Origin: Chromobacterium aquaticum | Lineage (GTDB): Bacteria; Pseudomonadota; Gammaproteobacteria; Burkholderiales; Chromobacteriaceae | DNA: 64,000 nucleotides | Assembly: GCF_021129195.1 (NCBI RefSeq) | Contig: NZ_JAJOHW010000108.1 | Coordinates: 23,204 to 87,203, forward strand | Reading direction: 5' to 3' | In this document: piece by piece, positions 45,183 to 54,793 of the stretch | Layout of the letters: every line of letters starts with the position of its first letter | Numbering within the stretch: position 1 is the first letter of the stretch | Position numbers and translations under genes: made by a program | The notes under the pieces: model-generated | Told to the model about the DNA's origin: nothing | What the model saw: only the letters and a program-made list of their open reading frames with translations | The model's database searches: none

Positions 45183-46127
45183 TCACAACGGCCAGGGTTC
45201 TCCGTAAGCCTGCTGATACAAATCCTTCAGCGAGTCCCAGTCGAAGAAATGGTTCTGGCAGCCCGGCGTGGTCACCTTGATCGCGCCGATCACATTGGCC
45301 AGGCGGCCGGTGATCTTCCAGTCCAGGCCGCGGCTGATGCCATAGAGCAGGCCGGCGCGGAAAGCGTCGCCGCAGCCCATCGGATCCACCGGCTTGATCG
45401 GCATCTGCACGCGCGGGATCAGGTGCACGGTGTCGCCGACGTAGATCTCGGCGCCCTTGGAGCCGCGCGTGACGATCAACGCCTCCACCTTCTTGCTCAG
45501 CTCCTCCACCGACAGGCCGGCGCGTTCGCGCATCAGCTCGCTCTCGTAGTCGTTGATCGCCACATAGCTGGCCAGCTCGACGATCTCGTGGATCTCGTCG
45601 CGCGACAGCAAGGGCAGTTCCTGACCCGGATCGAAGATGAAGGGAATACCGGCCGCGGCCAGCTCCTTGGAGTGCTGCAGGAAGGCGGTGTAGCCACCAG
45701 GCGACAGAATGGCCAGCTCGATGGGGTCCGGAATATCCGCAACGTGATTCTCGGTGGCGAAATCCATGGCCCCGGGATGGAAGGCCATCAATTGATTGCC
45801 ATCCTTGTCGGCAATGCCGAAGCACTGCGAGGTATACTGCTTGCGGATCAGACGGATGAAGCGGTCATCCACGCCGGCGCGTTTCAGATGTTGGCGATAC
45901 GGTTCGAAGTCCTCGCCCACCACGCCCATGACGATGGGGGTTTCGCCGAGCAAACACAGGCTGTAGGCGATATTGCCGGCCATGCCGCCAAACTCCCTGC
46001 GCATGGTGGGCGCCAGGAAGGTGGTGGAAATCTTGTGCAGCTGATCCGGCAGGATCTGGCTGTCGAACCGGCCGTGAAACGAGAACAGGGTATCGTATGC
46101 GAGCGCCCCGCAGACGAGGATAGACAT
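45183..46127 (-). CDS. PfkB-family carbohydrate/nucleoside kinase
   Basis: 314 aa from ATG 46127 (GGAG 5 bases upstream; GTG 46133 is less likely). Ribokinase fold: FGGMAGNIAYSLCLLGE near the N-terminus and the catalytic PVDPMGCGDAFRAGLLYGIS, where the usual DTxGAGD reads DPMGCGD. The overall pattern suggests an adenosine-kinase-like member; substrate unproven. Confidence 0.85.
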   Translation of the reverse strand: MSILVCGALAYDTLFSFHGRFDSQILPDQLHKISTTFLAPTMRREFGGMAGNIAYSLCLLGETPIVMGVVGEDFEPYRQHLKRAGVDDRFIRLIRKQYTSQCFGIADKDGNQLMAFHPGAMDFATENHVADIPDPIELAILSPGGYTAFLQHSKELAAAGIPFIFDPGQELPLLSRDEIHEIVELASYVAINDYESELMRERAGLSVEELSKKVEALIVTRGSKGAEIYVGDTVHLIPRVQMPIKPVDPMGCGDAFRAGLLYGISRGLDWKITGRLANVIGAIKVTTPGCQNHFFDWDSLKDLYQQAYGEPWPL

Positions 46128-46247
46128 GCCCACTCCGCAAAAAGGTCAATCGACCATTTTAACATGAAACCATTTTGACGCGCTGCCCGCGCTTGGCGCC
46201 GCACGTAAATATTCAATCAACATCAAGCACCTACCAGGAATCCACTC

Positions 46248-46724
46248 ATGCTCAAACGCCTGCTCGCCCCCGCGCTGATCGCGCTGCTGCCCTTGACCGC
46301 CATGGCCGCGGCCACGCTGGAACAAACCAGCTTCGCCACCCTGCAAGGCGGCAACACCACCCTCGCCGCTTACAAGGGCAAAGTCACCGTGCTGAATTTC
46401 TGGGCCACCTGGTGCGGGCCGTGCCGCGAGGAAATGCCGATGCTGAACAGCATGCGCGCCAAGCTGGCGCCCAAGGGCGTGGAAGTGGTGGGCGTGGCGC
46501 TGGACAATAAGGAAGAAGTCGGCGCCTTCGTGCGCCAGCTGAAAATCAGCTACCCCATCCTGCTGGGCGACAGCGACACGCTGGGCCTGATGCGCAGCCT
46601 GGGCAACGCCACTGGCGGCCTGCCCTACACCCTGGTGCTGGACCGCAAGGGCAAGGTGGCCGCCAAGCTGATCGGCCGCCTGGACGAGAAAAAGCTGGAA
46701 GCGGCGATCAAGCCCTATCTGTGA
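46248..46724 (+). CDS. TlpA-like periplasmic thioredoxin
   Basis: 158 aa. A cleavable signal peptide (LKRLLAPALIALLPLTAMA) precedes a thioredoxin domain with the classical WATWCGPCREEMPML redox site and cis-Pro segment GGLPYTLVLD. Probably a periplasmic reductant. It is distinct from the CPGC paralogue at 26.8 kb. Confidence 0.9.
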   Translation: MLKRLLAPALIALLPLTAMAAATLEQTSFATLQGGNTTLAAYKGKVTVLNFWATWCGPCREEMPMLNSMRAKLAPKGVEVVGVALDNKEEVGAFVRQLKISYPILLGDSDTLGLMRSLGNATGGLPYTLVLDRKGKVAAKLIGRLDEKKLEAAIKPYL

Positions 46725-46730
46725 CGACAA

Positions 46731-46750
46731 CGCCCGGCCGTGGCCGGGCG
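46731..46750 (+). terminator. Hairpin after the TlpA-like gene
   Basis: CGCCCGGCC-GT-GGCCGGGCG, 9-bp arms, 6 bases after the stop; no clear U-tract. Confidence 0.5.
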
Positions 46751-46769
46751 TGATTGAGCGCAGCCCGCG

Positions 46770-47294
46770 CTAGCGGCGCTGCGTCCGGCGCAGGCCCAGC
46801 TGTTCGATTAACCCGCCGGCCTCCGCCGGCGCCTCATTCTCGATCAGCCAGTACTGACGGCAATCCGGCGTGCGCCCCAGCAAGCCCTGCTCCACCAGTT
46901 CGCGCCGCAGCAGCACGTGATCGCCGAACACCTCCTCCGCGCGCAACAGCGCGTTGACTTCCGGCTCGGACCATTGCCGGCCACGCGGCAAGGCCGCCCA
47001 CAAGGCCCACAGACACAGCCGCTGCTCGCTGAACTTCTTCGGCCAGCGCGTCAAGCGTCCCTCGGCGTCGTAATGGCGCAACAAGCGCGTGGTTTCGGCC
47101 GATGCCTCGGGTAGCGTCGGGCGCTCGCACTCGGCGCGCCAATGCTGGAAGTTCTGGAAACCGGCGGCGCGCGCCAGCATATTGAGTATGCTCAAATGGC
47201 TGGGCGGGGCGCTTTCCTGCTGCCACTGCTGTTTGAGCGCGCGCGCCAAGGCGGAGATATCACTGCAATAAAAGGGATAAAGCGTACGAGACAT
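46770..47294 (-). CDS. DUF2087 protein with an extra N-terminal domain
   Basis: 174 aa. The C-terminal half (RLTRWPKKFSEQRLCLWALW, EVNALLRAEEVFGDHVLLRR) is a DUF2087 domain, usually found in small transcriptional regulators. The N-terminal ~75 residues (SDISALARALKQQW, HLSILNMLARAAGFQNFQHW) resemble the short helical modules of unknown proteins that precede such domains. Its 5' leader contains a large hairpin (47312-47360). Confidence 0.75.
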   Translation of the reverse strand: MSRTLYPFYCSDISALARALKQQWQQESAPPSHLSILNMLARAAGFQNFQHWRAECERPTLPEASAETTRLLRHYDAEGRLTRWPKKFSEQRLCLWALWAALPRGRQWSEPEVNALLRAEEVFGDHVLLRRELVEQGLLGRTPDCRQYWLIENEAPAEAGGLIEQLGLRRTQRR

Positions 47295-47311
47295 GGTTCG
47301 AATCCTGTCAT

Positions 47312-47360
47312 CGTGCCAAGGTCGGAGGGACTGCCGCGGTCGCCGTTACGGCCTGGCACG
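47312..47360 (-). other. Hairpin in the leader of the DUF2087 gene
   Basis: CGTGCCAAGG (47312-47321) pairs, with one bulge, with CCTGGCACG (47352-47360) around a 30-base loop, 18 bases upstream of the start codon. Possible operator or translation-control element. Confidence 0.35.
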
Positions 47361-47489
47361 GGTTCGAGCCAAGCGGGATGCATCTAGCCAAGACAGGTTT
47401 AGCGTGGTGTGGACACCGGCGACGCCTGGGTGAACTGTTGACCCGAGACGATGCTAACACCGCGCCGTTGGCTTGCAAAGCGCATGAGC

Positions 47490-47522
47490 ATGAAAAAAGC
47501 CGACGCTCTCGCGTCGGCTTTT
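47490..47522 (-). terminator. Terminator after secA
   Basis: AAAAGCCGACGC / GCGTCGGCTTTT, a 12-bp stem with a 4-base loop; on the minus strand the hairpin ends in TTTTTTC. Confidence 0.93.
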
Positions 47523-47540
47523 GGCCCTGCGGCTACCGGA

Positions 47541-50252
47541 TCACTCCAGACGACCGTGGCACTGCTTGTACTTCTTGCCGCTGCCGCAAGGGCAGGCGTC
47601 GTTGCGACCGATACGCAGGCCTTGCGCCGCCAGCGCGTCCGGGGACAGCGGATTGTCCTCGTCCTCGCCCAGCGCCGAACCCGGCGCCGCGTGCTGCATT
47701 TCGTACTCGCCCACCTGGTGCGGCTCCACCGCGTCCACGTCTTCCTGGCTGCGGATCTGCACCGTCATCAGCACATTGACCACGCTGCGCTTGATGCGCT
47801 CCAGCATGTCGGCGAACAGTTCGAAGGCTTCGCGCTTGTATTCCTGCTTCGGATTCTTCTGCGCGTAACCGCGCAGATGAATGCCCTGGCGCAGATGGTC
47901 CATCGCCGCCAGGTGTTCGCGCCAGTGGTTGTCCAGCATCTGCAGCACCAGGCTGCGCTCGAATTGGCGCATCACGCCGTCGCCGGCCAGGTCCACCTTG
48001 GCCTGATAGGTCTCGGCGGCTTGCTCGATGATGCGTTCGCGGATGGACTCGATGTCCAGCGCCGGTTCCGCCTTCAGCCATTCGCTGACCTTGATCGGCA
48101 GCAGGAATTCGGCTTCCAGCGTTTTCTCCAGGCCCGGCAGATCCCACTGCTCTTCCATGGATTCCGGCGGCAGATGCTGGTCCACCAGGTCGGACAACAC
48201 GCCTTCGCGCATATTGACCACCACGTCGGACACATCGCTTTCCACCAGGATTTCATTGCGTTGCTGGTAGATCACCTTGCGCTGGTCGTTGGCGACATCG
48301 TCGTATTCCAGCAACTGCTTGCGGATGTCGAAGTTGCGGCCTTCCACCTTGCGCTGGGCGTTCTCGATGGAACGCGACACCCACGGGTGCTCGATCGCTT
48401 CGCCTTCCGGCATCTTCAGGCGGTCCATGATCGCGGCGACGCGGTCGGACGCGAAGATGCGCAGCAGCGGGTCTTCCAGGCACAGGTAGAAACGGGAGGA
48501 ACCCGGGTCGCCCTGACGGCCGGAACGGCCGCGCAGCTGGTTGTCGATGCGGCGCGATTCATGGCGCTCGGTGCCCACGATGTGCAGGCCGCCGGCGGCC
48601 AGCACCTGATCATGCACCACTTGCCAATCGGCACGGATCTTGTCGATGCGCGCGCGCTTTTCCTCGGCGGACAGGCTGTCGTCGGACTCGACGCCCTTGA
48701 TTTCCGGTTCCGGGTTGCCGCCCAGCACGATGTCGGTGCCGCGGCCGGCCATATTGGTGGCCACGGTGATCACGCCGGGACTGCCGGCCTGCACCACGAT
48801 GTCGGCTTCGCGCGCGTGTTCCTTGGCGTTCAGCACATTGTGCGGCAGCTTGGCCTTTTGCAGCAGATTGGCGATCAGCTCGGAGTTCTCGATGCTGGTG
48901 GTGCCCACCAGCACCGGCTGGCCGCGCTCATGGCAATCCTTGATATCGGCCAGAATGGCGTCGTACTTCTCCTTGGCGGAGCGGTAGACCTTGTCCTGCG
49001 CGTCCTTGCGGACCATGGGCCGGTTGGTCGGGATCACCACGGTTTCCAGGCCGTAGATGCTCTGGAATTCGTAAGCCTCGGTGTCGGCGGTGCCGGTCAT
49101 GCCGGCCAGCTTGCCGTACAGGCGGAAGTAGTTCTGGAAGGTGATGGACGCCAGCGTCTGGTTCTCGCGGTTGATCTCCACGCCTTCCTTGGCTTCCACC
49201 GCCTGGTGCAGGCCTTCCGACCAGCGGCGGCCGGACATCAGGCGGCCGGTGAATTCATCCACGATCACCACTTCGCCGTCCTGCACCACGTAATGCTGGT
49301 CCTTGTGGAACAGCGAGTGGGCGCGCAGCGCGGCCATCAGGTGGTGCATCAGGGTGATGTTGGTGGCGGAATACAGGCTGTCGCCGTCCTTCAGCAGGCC
49401 CAGGCGGGTGAGGATTTCCTCGCTGTGCTCGTGGCCGGCTTCGGACATCATCACCGAGTTGGCTTTCTCGTCCACCCAGTAATCGCCCTCGCCCTCTTCG
49501 GTTTCCTGGCGCTTCAGCATCGGCGGCACCGCGTTCATGCGCTGGTACATGTCGATATTGTCGTCAGCCGGGCCGGAGATGATCAGCGGGGTGCGCGCTT
49601 CGTCGATCAAGATGGAGTCCACCTCGTCGATCACCGCGTAGGCGAGCTTGCGCTGCACCTTCTCTTCCACGCTGAACACCATATTGTCGCGCAGATAGTC
49701 GAAGCCGAATTCGTTGTTGGTGCCGTAGGTGATGTCGCAGGCGTAGGCTTCCTGCTTCTCGTCATGCGGCATCTGGGACAGGTTGACGCCGACGGACAGG
49801 CCCAGGAAGTTGTACAGCTTGGCCATGATGCCGGCGTCGCGGCTGGCCAGGTAGTCGTTGACGGTGACGACATGCACGCCGTCGCCGGTCAGCGCGTTCA
49901 GGTAGGACGGCAGCGTGGCCACCAGGGTCTTGCCCTCGCCGGTGCGCATCTCGGCGATCTTGCCGTAGTGCAGCACCATGCCGCCGATCAGTTGCACGTC
50001 GAAATGGCGCATGCCCAGCACGCGGCGCGAGGCCTCGCGGCATACCGCGAAGGCTTCCGGCAGCAGATCGTCCACCGTCTCGCCCTTGGCCAGACGCTGT
50101 TTGAACTCGTCGGTTTTAGCTGCCAAGGCCTCGTCGGACAACGCTTTCAAGCCCTCTTCCAGAGCATTGATACGCACCACCGTCTGGCGGAATTGCTTCA
50201 GGAGCCGGTCATTGCGGCTGCCGAATACTTTTTTGAGCAAAGAAGAAATCAT
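47541..50252 (-). CDS. secA: Preprotein translocase ATPase SecA
   Basis: 903 aa, full length. Drives secretory proteins through SecYEG. Walker [25 protein letters not shown]-like Walker B ([20 protein letters not shown]), motif [19 protein letters not shown] and the C-terminal zinc/SecB-binding [17 protein letters not shown]. No secM-like leader gene lies upstream. Confidence 0.98.
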   Translation of the reverse strand: MISSLLKKVFGSRNDRLLKQFRQTVVRINALEEGLKALSDEALAAKTDEFKQRLAKGETVDDLLPEAFAVCREASRRVLGMRHFDVQLIGGMVLHYGKIAEMRTGEGKTLVATLPSYLNALTGDGVHVVTVNDYLASRDAGIMAKLYNFLGLSVGVNLSQMPHDEKQEAYACDITYGTNNEFGFDYLRDNMVFSVEEKVQRKLAYAVIDEVDSILIDEARTPLIISGPADDNIDMYQRMNAVPPMLKRQETEEGEGDYWVDEKANSVMMSEAGHEHSEEILTRLGLLKDGDSLYSATNITLMHHLMAALRAHSLFHKDQHYVVQDGEVVIVDEFTGRLMSGRRWSEGLHQAVEAKEGVEINRENQTLASITFQNYFRLYGKLAGMTGTADTEAYEFQSIYGLETVVIPTNRPMVRKDAQDKVYRSAKEKYDAILADIKDCHERGQPVLVGTTSIENSELIANLLQKAKLPHNVLNAKEHAREADIVVQAGSPGVITVATNMAGRGTDIVLGGNPEPEIKGVESDDSLSAEEKRARIDKIRADWQVVHDQVLAAGGLHIVGTERHESRRIDNQLRGRSGRQGDPGSSRFYLCLEDPLLRIFASDRVAAIMDRLKMPEGEAIEHPWVSRSIENAQRKVEGRNFDIRKQLLEYDDVANDQRKVIYQQRNEILVESDVSDVVVNMREGVLSDLVDQHLPPESMEEQWDLPGLEKTLEAEFLLPIKVSEWLKAEPALDIESIRERIIEQAAETYQAKVDLAGDGVMRQFERSLVLQMLDNHWREHLAAMDHLRQGIHLRGYAQKNPKQEYKREAFELFADMLERIKRSVVNVLMTVQIRSQEDVDAVEPHQVGEYEMQHAAPGSALGEDEDNPLSPDALAAQGLRIGRNDACPCGSGKKYKQCHGRLE

Positions 50253-50646
50253 GTAATCGAATCCAGAGACCAGCGGGCTGTTTAGATAGGTGTCCGCAAA
50301 AATGCCTGAAAGTGTAGCACATTAGCAGTCTTGTTTTATTGGGGCGCGGTTGCGCTGTATCAAGAGGCCGAGCGGAACAAACCCGGCCTTTTTCCGCCGG
50401 CGCCGAAGCCGCTCCCCCGCCTGAGCCCCCACCCCGCTCGCCGCGGCCTTGGCCGGCCGCGAATCAAACAAGTGTTGGTTTTAGACTACGATTCGCCGGC
50501 AAATTCGAGCAAACACTCAATTAAATTGACACCCGCTGTCATGCCAATTTAATAATCCCCTCAAACAATAGCGCCTTTCCAAACAAGGGCCGTCCACGGC
50601 CCGGCTCAACCGCGCAACACGCAGCGCCACCTACAGAGGGGAACAG
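50253..50646. other. Intergenic region between secA and phoD
   Basis: 394 bases of divergent promoter DNA without a convincing gene; one 73-codon open frame inside lacks an RBS and codon bias. A TACACT (-10-like, minus strand, 50316-50311) may serve secA. At 50526-50542, TTGACA-CCCG-CTGTCAT resembles one and a half Pho-box repeats, with period 10 instead of 11. Confidence 0.45.
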
Positions 50647-52689
50647 ATGGATCGCAGACAGTTTTTGAAATGGAGCAGCTTTTTGACCGTTTCCACCGCG
50701 GCCGGCGCCCTGTCCGCCTGCGGCGGCAGCGGCGGCGCAGCCAGCCAGCCGGGGGGCAAGGACGCGGCCGAGGGCATAGCCGGCAGCGGTTTCGGCCAGG
50801 GCGTGGCCTCCGGCGACCCCAAGCCGGACAGCATCATCCTGTGGACCCGCGCCGACGGTGGCAGCGGCGGCCAGAACATCAAGGTCACGCTGCAATTGTC
50901 CGACCGCGCCGACTTCTCCACCCTGCTGGTCAATGTCGCGCTCAGCGCCCAGCCCGCCTGGGACTACACCCTCCGCCACAAAGTCACCGGCCTCAACAGC
51001 GCCACCACTTACTACTATCGCTTCCTCACCGGCGCGGCGGTCAGCATGACCGGCCGTACCAAGACCGCGCCGGCGGCCGGCACCCCGCTGTCCCAGCTCA
51101 AGTTCGCCTTCATTTCCTGTCAGGATTGGAGCGTCAACCACTGGGGCGCCTTCGACGAACTGGCCACGCAGGACCTGGACTTCATCGTCCACCTGGGCGA
51201 CTACATCTACGAGACCGTCGGCGCCGGCTTCCAGAGCGGCGGCAATGAAAGCCGCCACCCGGCGCTGAGCCTGCCCAATGGCACCAAGCGCGCCGACGGC
51301 GCGATCTACGCCACCACGCTGGCGGACTACCGCTCGCTGTACAAGGCCTATCGCGGCGACGCCCGGCTGCAGAAGCTGCATGCCAGCTTCCCGATGATAG
51401 CGATCTGGGACGACCACGAGTTTTCCGACGACTGCTGGCAGGACCGCCAGGAATACAGCGCCACCGACGACAGCACGCCGCAAACCGCGCGCCGCCGCAG
51501 CGCCAGCCAGGCCTGGTTCGAAAACATGCCGGCCGATGTCCAGCTGGACCTGAACAATCCCTCGTTCCAGAACATCCAGATCTACCGCAGCTTCGTGTTC
51601 GGCGACCTGGCCACGCTGGTGATGACCGACGAGCGCCTGTACCGCAGCGATCACATCATTCCGGAAACCCAGACCGGCAGCGAAATCGGCAGCCGCTACT
51701 TTGTGCCGCAGGACATCCTGTCCCAGGTCGAAGCCGCCAAGATGACGTCCACCGGCGGCAATCTGCTGAGCGTGTCGGTGCTGGGCGAAACCCAGCGCGC
51801 CTGGTGGCAGGGTCAGATGAAGTCCGCCACCACCACCTGGAAGCTGTGGGGCAATGAGGTGTCGCTGCTGCGCATGGGCTTTGACGGCACCGTCGCGGTC
51901 GCCGCGCTGCTGACCCAGGGCCTGGTGCCGCAATTGGCCGGTTTCGGCCTGACGCTGAGCCAGCCGCAAATCGCCCAATTACAAGGCGCTCTCTATCTGG
52001 ACCTGGCCGCCGCCAACACCAGCGGCGCCACTCCGGTGGTCAGCTATACCAACACCCAGCCGCTGTTGAGCAGCCTCAGCGGCGGCGCGATCTCCGCCGG
52101 CACCTTTAACGCCAGCATCAAGCCCGGCCTGGACGCCGGCCTGCCGCCGTCGCTGTTCTTCGACAAATTCATCCTCAACGCCGACCAATGGGACGGCTAC
52201 AACGCCGAGCGCAAGGCGCTGATGGCCTATCTGAAAGCCCAGTCCATAGGCAATGTGGTGGCGCTCACCGGCGACATCCACGCCTTCTTCGCCGGCCCGG
52301 TGATGGACGACTACGACGCCGCCAGCCCCAGCCCGGTGATGGTGGACCTGGTCACCGCCGGCGTGTCCAGCAACTCGCTGTTCAGCTATTTCAAGAACGT
52401 AGTGGACACCGTGCCGGCCTTCTCCAAGGCCAAGCCGCTGATCTACACCACGGCCAGCGGCCAGGTGGTCAACACCTTCACCAACACCTTGCAAAGCTTC
52501 AACAGCTGGCTCAAATACGTGGACAGCGACGCCCAGGGCTATGCGCTGGTGACCTTGACCCCGGCCAAGCTCAGCTGCGTGTTCCACAAGGTGGGCGCCG
52601 TCAGCAACGGCGTCGCGCCCAGCCCGGCCACGCTCAGCGTCAAGACCGTGGAAGTGGCGGCTGGCGCCGCTGCGGTCAACGTGCTGTAA
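50647..52689 (+). CDS. phoD: PhoD-type alkaline phosphatase/phosphodiesterase, Tat-exported lipoprotein
   Basis: 680 aa. A twin-arginine signal (DRRQFLKWSSFLTV) ends in a lipobox-like LSACGGS, so it is probably Tat-exported and lipid-anchored. A PhoD_N domain (~45-150) precedes the phosphatase core with SCQDWS, HLGDYIYE, AIWDDHEFSDDCW and LTGDIHAFF metal ligands. PhoD enzymes use calcium and iron. Long inserts (~390-540, Gly/Ser/Thr-rich) distinguish it from Bacillus PhoD. GAGGGGA precedes the ATG. Confidence 0.9.
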   Translation: MDRRQFLKWSSFLTVSTAAGALSACGGSGGAASQPGGKDAAEGIAGSGFGQGVASGDPKPDSIILWTRADGGSGGQNIKVTLQLSDRADFSTLLVNVALSAQPAWDYTLRHKVTGLNSATTYYYRFLTGAAVSMTGRTKTAPAAGTPLSQLKFAFISCQDWSVNHWGAFDELATQDLDFIVHLGDYIYETVGAGFQSGGNESRHPALSLPNGTKRADGAIYATTLADYRSLYKAYRGDARLQKLHASFPMIAIWDDHEFSDDCWQDRQEYSATDDSTPQTARRRSASQAWFENMPADVQLDLNNPSFQNIQIYRSFVFGDLATLVMTDERLYRSDHIIPETQTGSEIGSRYFVPQDILSQVEAAKMTSTGGNLLSVSVLGETQRAWWQGQMKSATTTWKLWGNEVSLLRMGFDGTVAVAALLTQGLVPQLAGFGLTLSQPQIAQLQGALYLDLAAANTSGATPVVSYTNTQPLLSSLSGGAISAGTFNASIKPGLDAGLPPSLFFDKFILNADQWDGYNAERKALMAYLKAQSIGNVVALTGDIHAFFAGPVMDDYDAASPSPVMVDLVTAGVSSNSLFSYFKNVVDTVPAFSKAKPLIYTTASGQVVNTFTNTLQSFNSWLKYVDSDAQGYALVTLTPAKLSCVFHKVGAVSNGVAPSPATLSVKTVEVAAGAAAVNVL

Positions 52690-53043
52690 ATCCCTTGCCG
52701 GCAGCGCCGCCGTCCCGTGTTCCACGGCGCGGCGGCGCCACGCCCAAGCCCTTGATTTGCGTCAGTACAATTCGTCACAAAACACCAACAAATCTGCCGT
52801 GCCGGTAACATTCCCGCACTCACAACTCTGCTAGTATCCAGCGCCGACGCCATGCGTACCCATTCCCGATGCATGGCCTTGCCCGTAGTCCACGCCCGAT
52901 GCCCTTGGCCTATGCTTCAGATGACGGGCATGCCGCTTCCGGCCGCGTGTCCCGCTGCCGCGGCTCCGCCCGAATAAAACAGACTAAAGAACCGCTGACC
53001 GCCGCAGGCGGCGCTGTCGGCGGCGCTAAACCGGAGAGGCCAG
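52690..53043. other. Intergenic region before the ABC transporter
   Basis: A nested GC-rich hairpin (GCGCCGCCG at 52704 with CGGCGGCGC at 52730, inner CCGTG/CACGG) follows phoD but has no U-tract. The rest contains no gene I can support and should hold the transporter promoter; I found no confident -35/-10 pair. Confidence 0.4.
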
Positions 53044-54783
53044 ATGACTACCGTTGTCCGCCATTTCATGCCCGCCACCGCCAAGCGGCTGATTCCCAAC
53101 CGCTGGGATTTGATCGCGTTTCCGCTATTGCTGGGTTTCCTGTTGATGGCCACTACCGGCATCCGCGAAACCTGGGCGCCGCTGACCGCGCTGCAAACCG
53201 TACCGATCACGCTGGACCCGGCCAATCTGCCGGAATACGCATTGCGCACCACGCTGCGCATGCTGGCCGCCATGGCCGCCGCCCTGGTCTTCACCCTGAT
53301 CTACGGCACGCTGGCGGCCAAGAGCCGTCGCGCCGGCCTGCTGCTGGTGCCCATCCTGGACATCCTGCAATCGGTACCGGTGCTCGGCTACATCTCCTTC
53401 ACCGTCACCTTCTTCCTGGCGCTGTTTCCCGGTCGGGTGCTGGGCGCGGAATTCGCCGCCATCTTCGCCATTTTCACCAGCCAGGCCTGGAACATGACCT
53501 TCAGCTTCTACCAATCGCTGCGCACCGTGCCGCGCGATCTGGAAGAAGTCTCGGTCAATCTGCGGCTGACGCCGTGGCAGAAGTTCTGGAAGCTGGAAGT
53601 GCCGTTCTCCATGCCCGGCATGATCTGGAACATGATGATGAGCATGTCCGGCGGCTGGTTCTTCGTGGTGGCCTCGGAAGCCATCACCGTCGGCGACAAG
53701 ACCGTCACCCTGCCCGGGGTCGGCTCCTACCTGGCCATGGCCATTCAGAACAAGAACCTCGCCGCCGTCGGCTGGGTGATCCTGACCATGACCGTGGTCA
53801 TCATCATCTACGACCAATTCCTGTTCCGCCCGATGGTGGCCTGGGCCGATAAATTCCGCCTGGAAGACACCGCCAGCCAATCGGCGCCGGAATCCTGGGT
53901 GCTGAACCTGATCCAGCGCACCCGCGCCATCCAGCAATTGCTCAAGCCCTTCAGCAAACTGCTGCGCGTGATCGCCCGACTGCGTCTCGACTACCGGCTG
54001 CCGCAAGGCCTGCATTCCGAAGCGCAAACTCCGGTGTCGCGCGGCATCGACGTGGTCTGGTGGCTGCTGGTGGCGGTGCTGGGCCTGCTCGCCAGCTGGA
54101 AGCTGGTGACCTTCATCCACAGCGAAGTGGGCGCATCCGAGGTGCTGCGCGTGCTGGGCCTGGGCCTGATCACCCTGCTGCGGGTATCGCTGCTGATCCT
54201 GCTGGCCTCCCTGGTCTGGGTGCCCTTGGGCGTTTACATCGGCCTGCGCCCGGCGCTGGCGGAAAAGATCCAGCCGCTGGCGCAATTCCTCGCCGCCTTC
54301 CCGGCCAACCTGCTGTTCCCGGTATTCGTGGTCTTCATCGTCCACTTCAAGCTGAGCCCGGACATCTGGCTGTCGCCGCTGATCGTGCTCGGCACCCAGT
54401 GGTACATCCTGTTCAACGTGGTGGCCGGCGCCAGCGCCTTCCCCAACGATTTTCGCGAAGCCTCGGCCAATTTCCGCATCCGCGGCTGGCAATGGTGGCG
54501 GCAAGTGATGCTGCCCGGCATCTTCCCCTACTATGTCACCGGCGCGATAACGGCATCCGGCGGGGCATGGAACGCCAGCATCGTGTCCGAATACGTGTCC
54601 TGGGGCGACGACAAACTGGCCGCCCACGGCCTGGGCGCCTATATCGCCCAGACCACCGCCGCCGGCGACTACCCCAAGATCCTGCTCGGCATCGCGGTGA
54701 TGTCCTTGTTCGTCGTCCTGTTCAACCGCCTGCTGTGGCGTCCCATGTACGCGATCGCCGAAAACAAACTCCGTCTCAACTAA
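53044..54783 (+). CDS. NitT/TauT-type ABC permease, two permease domains fused
   Basis: 579 aa. Two BPD_transp_1 domains in one chain: the first (~70-265) with EAA loop EVSVNLRLTPWQKFWKLEV, the second (~370-575) with EASANFRIRGWQWWRQVMLP. A leading membrane segment (LIAFPLLLGFLLMATTGI) and a hydrophilic linker (~280-330) are also seen. A single chain can therefore replace a dimer. The ATPase gene starts 10 bases downstream; no periplasmic binding protein is adjacent. Confidence 0.88.
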   Translation: MTTVVRHFMPATAKRLIPNRWDLIAFPLLLGFLLMATTGIRETWAPLTALQTVPITLDPANLPEYALRTTLRMLAAMAAALVFTLIYGTLAAKSRRAGLLLVPILDILQSVPVLGYISFTVTFFLALFPGRVLGAEFAAIFAIFTSQAWNMTFSFYQSLRTVPRDLEEVSVNLRLTPWQKFWKLEVPFSMPGMIWNMMMSMSGGWFFVVASEAITVGDKTVTLPGVGSYLAMAIQNKNLAAVGWVILTMTVVIIIYDQFLFRPMVAWADKFRLEDTASQSAPESWVLNLIQRTRAIQQLLKPFSKLLRVIARLRLDYRLPQGLHSEAQTPVSRGIDVVWWLLVAVLGLLASWKLVTFIHSEVGASEVLRVLGLGLITLLRVSLLILLASLVWVPLGVYIGLRPALAEKIQPLAQFLAAFPANLLFPVFVVFIVHFKLSPDIWLSPLIVLGTQWYILFNVVAGASAFPNDFREASANFRIRGWQWWRQVMLPGIFPYYVTGAITASGGAWNASIVSEYVSWGDDKLAAHGLGAYIAQTTAAGDYPKILLGIAVMSLFVVLFNRLLWRPMYAIAENKLRLN

Positions 54784-54793
54784 GGGGGCAACC

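Noticed and set aside
47295..47318. tRNA-like 3' end (GGTTCGAATCC ... CCA)
   Set aside because: The upstream sequence lies in the DUF2087 gene and gives no D-arm, anticodon arm or T-stem pairing; probably chance.
47451..50285. Plus-strand open frame of 944 codons opposite secA
   Set aside because: Antisense shadow of secA caused by GC-rich third positions; starts inside the secA terminator.
50331..50552. 73-codon open frame between secA and phoD
   Set aside because: No RBS, Pro-rich shadow-like composition, sits in the divergent promoter region.
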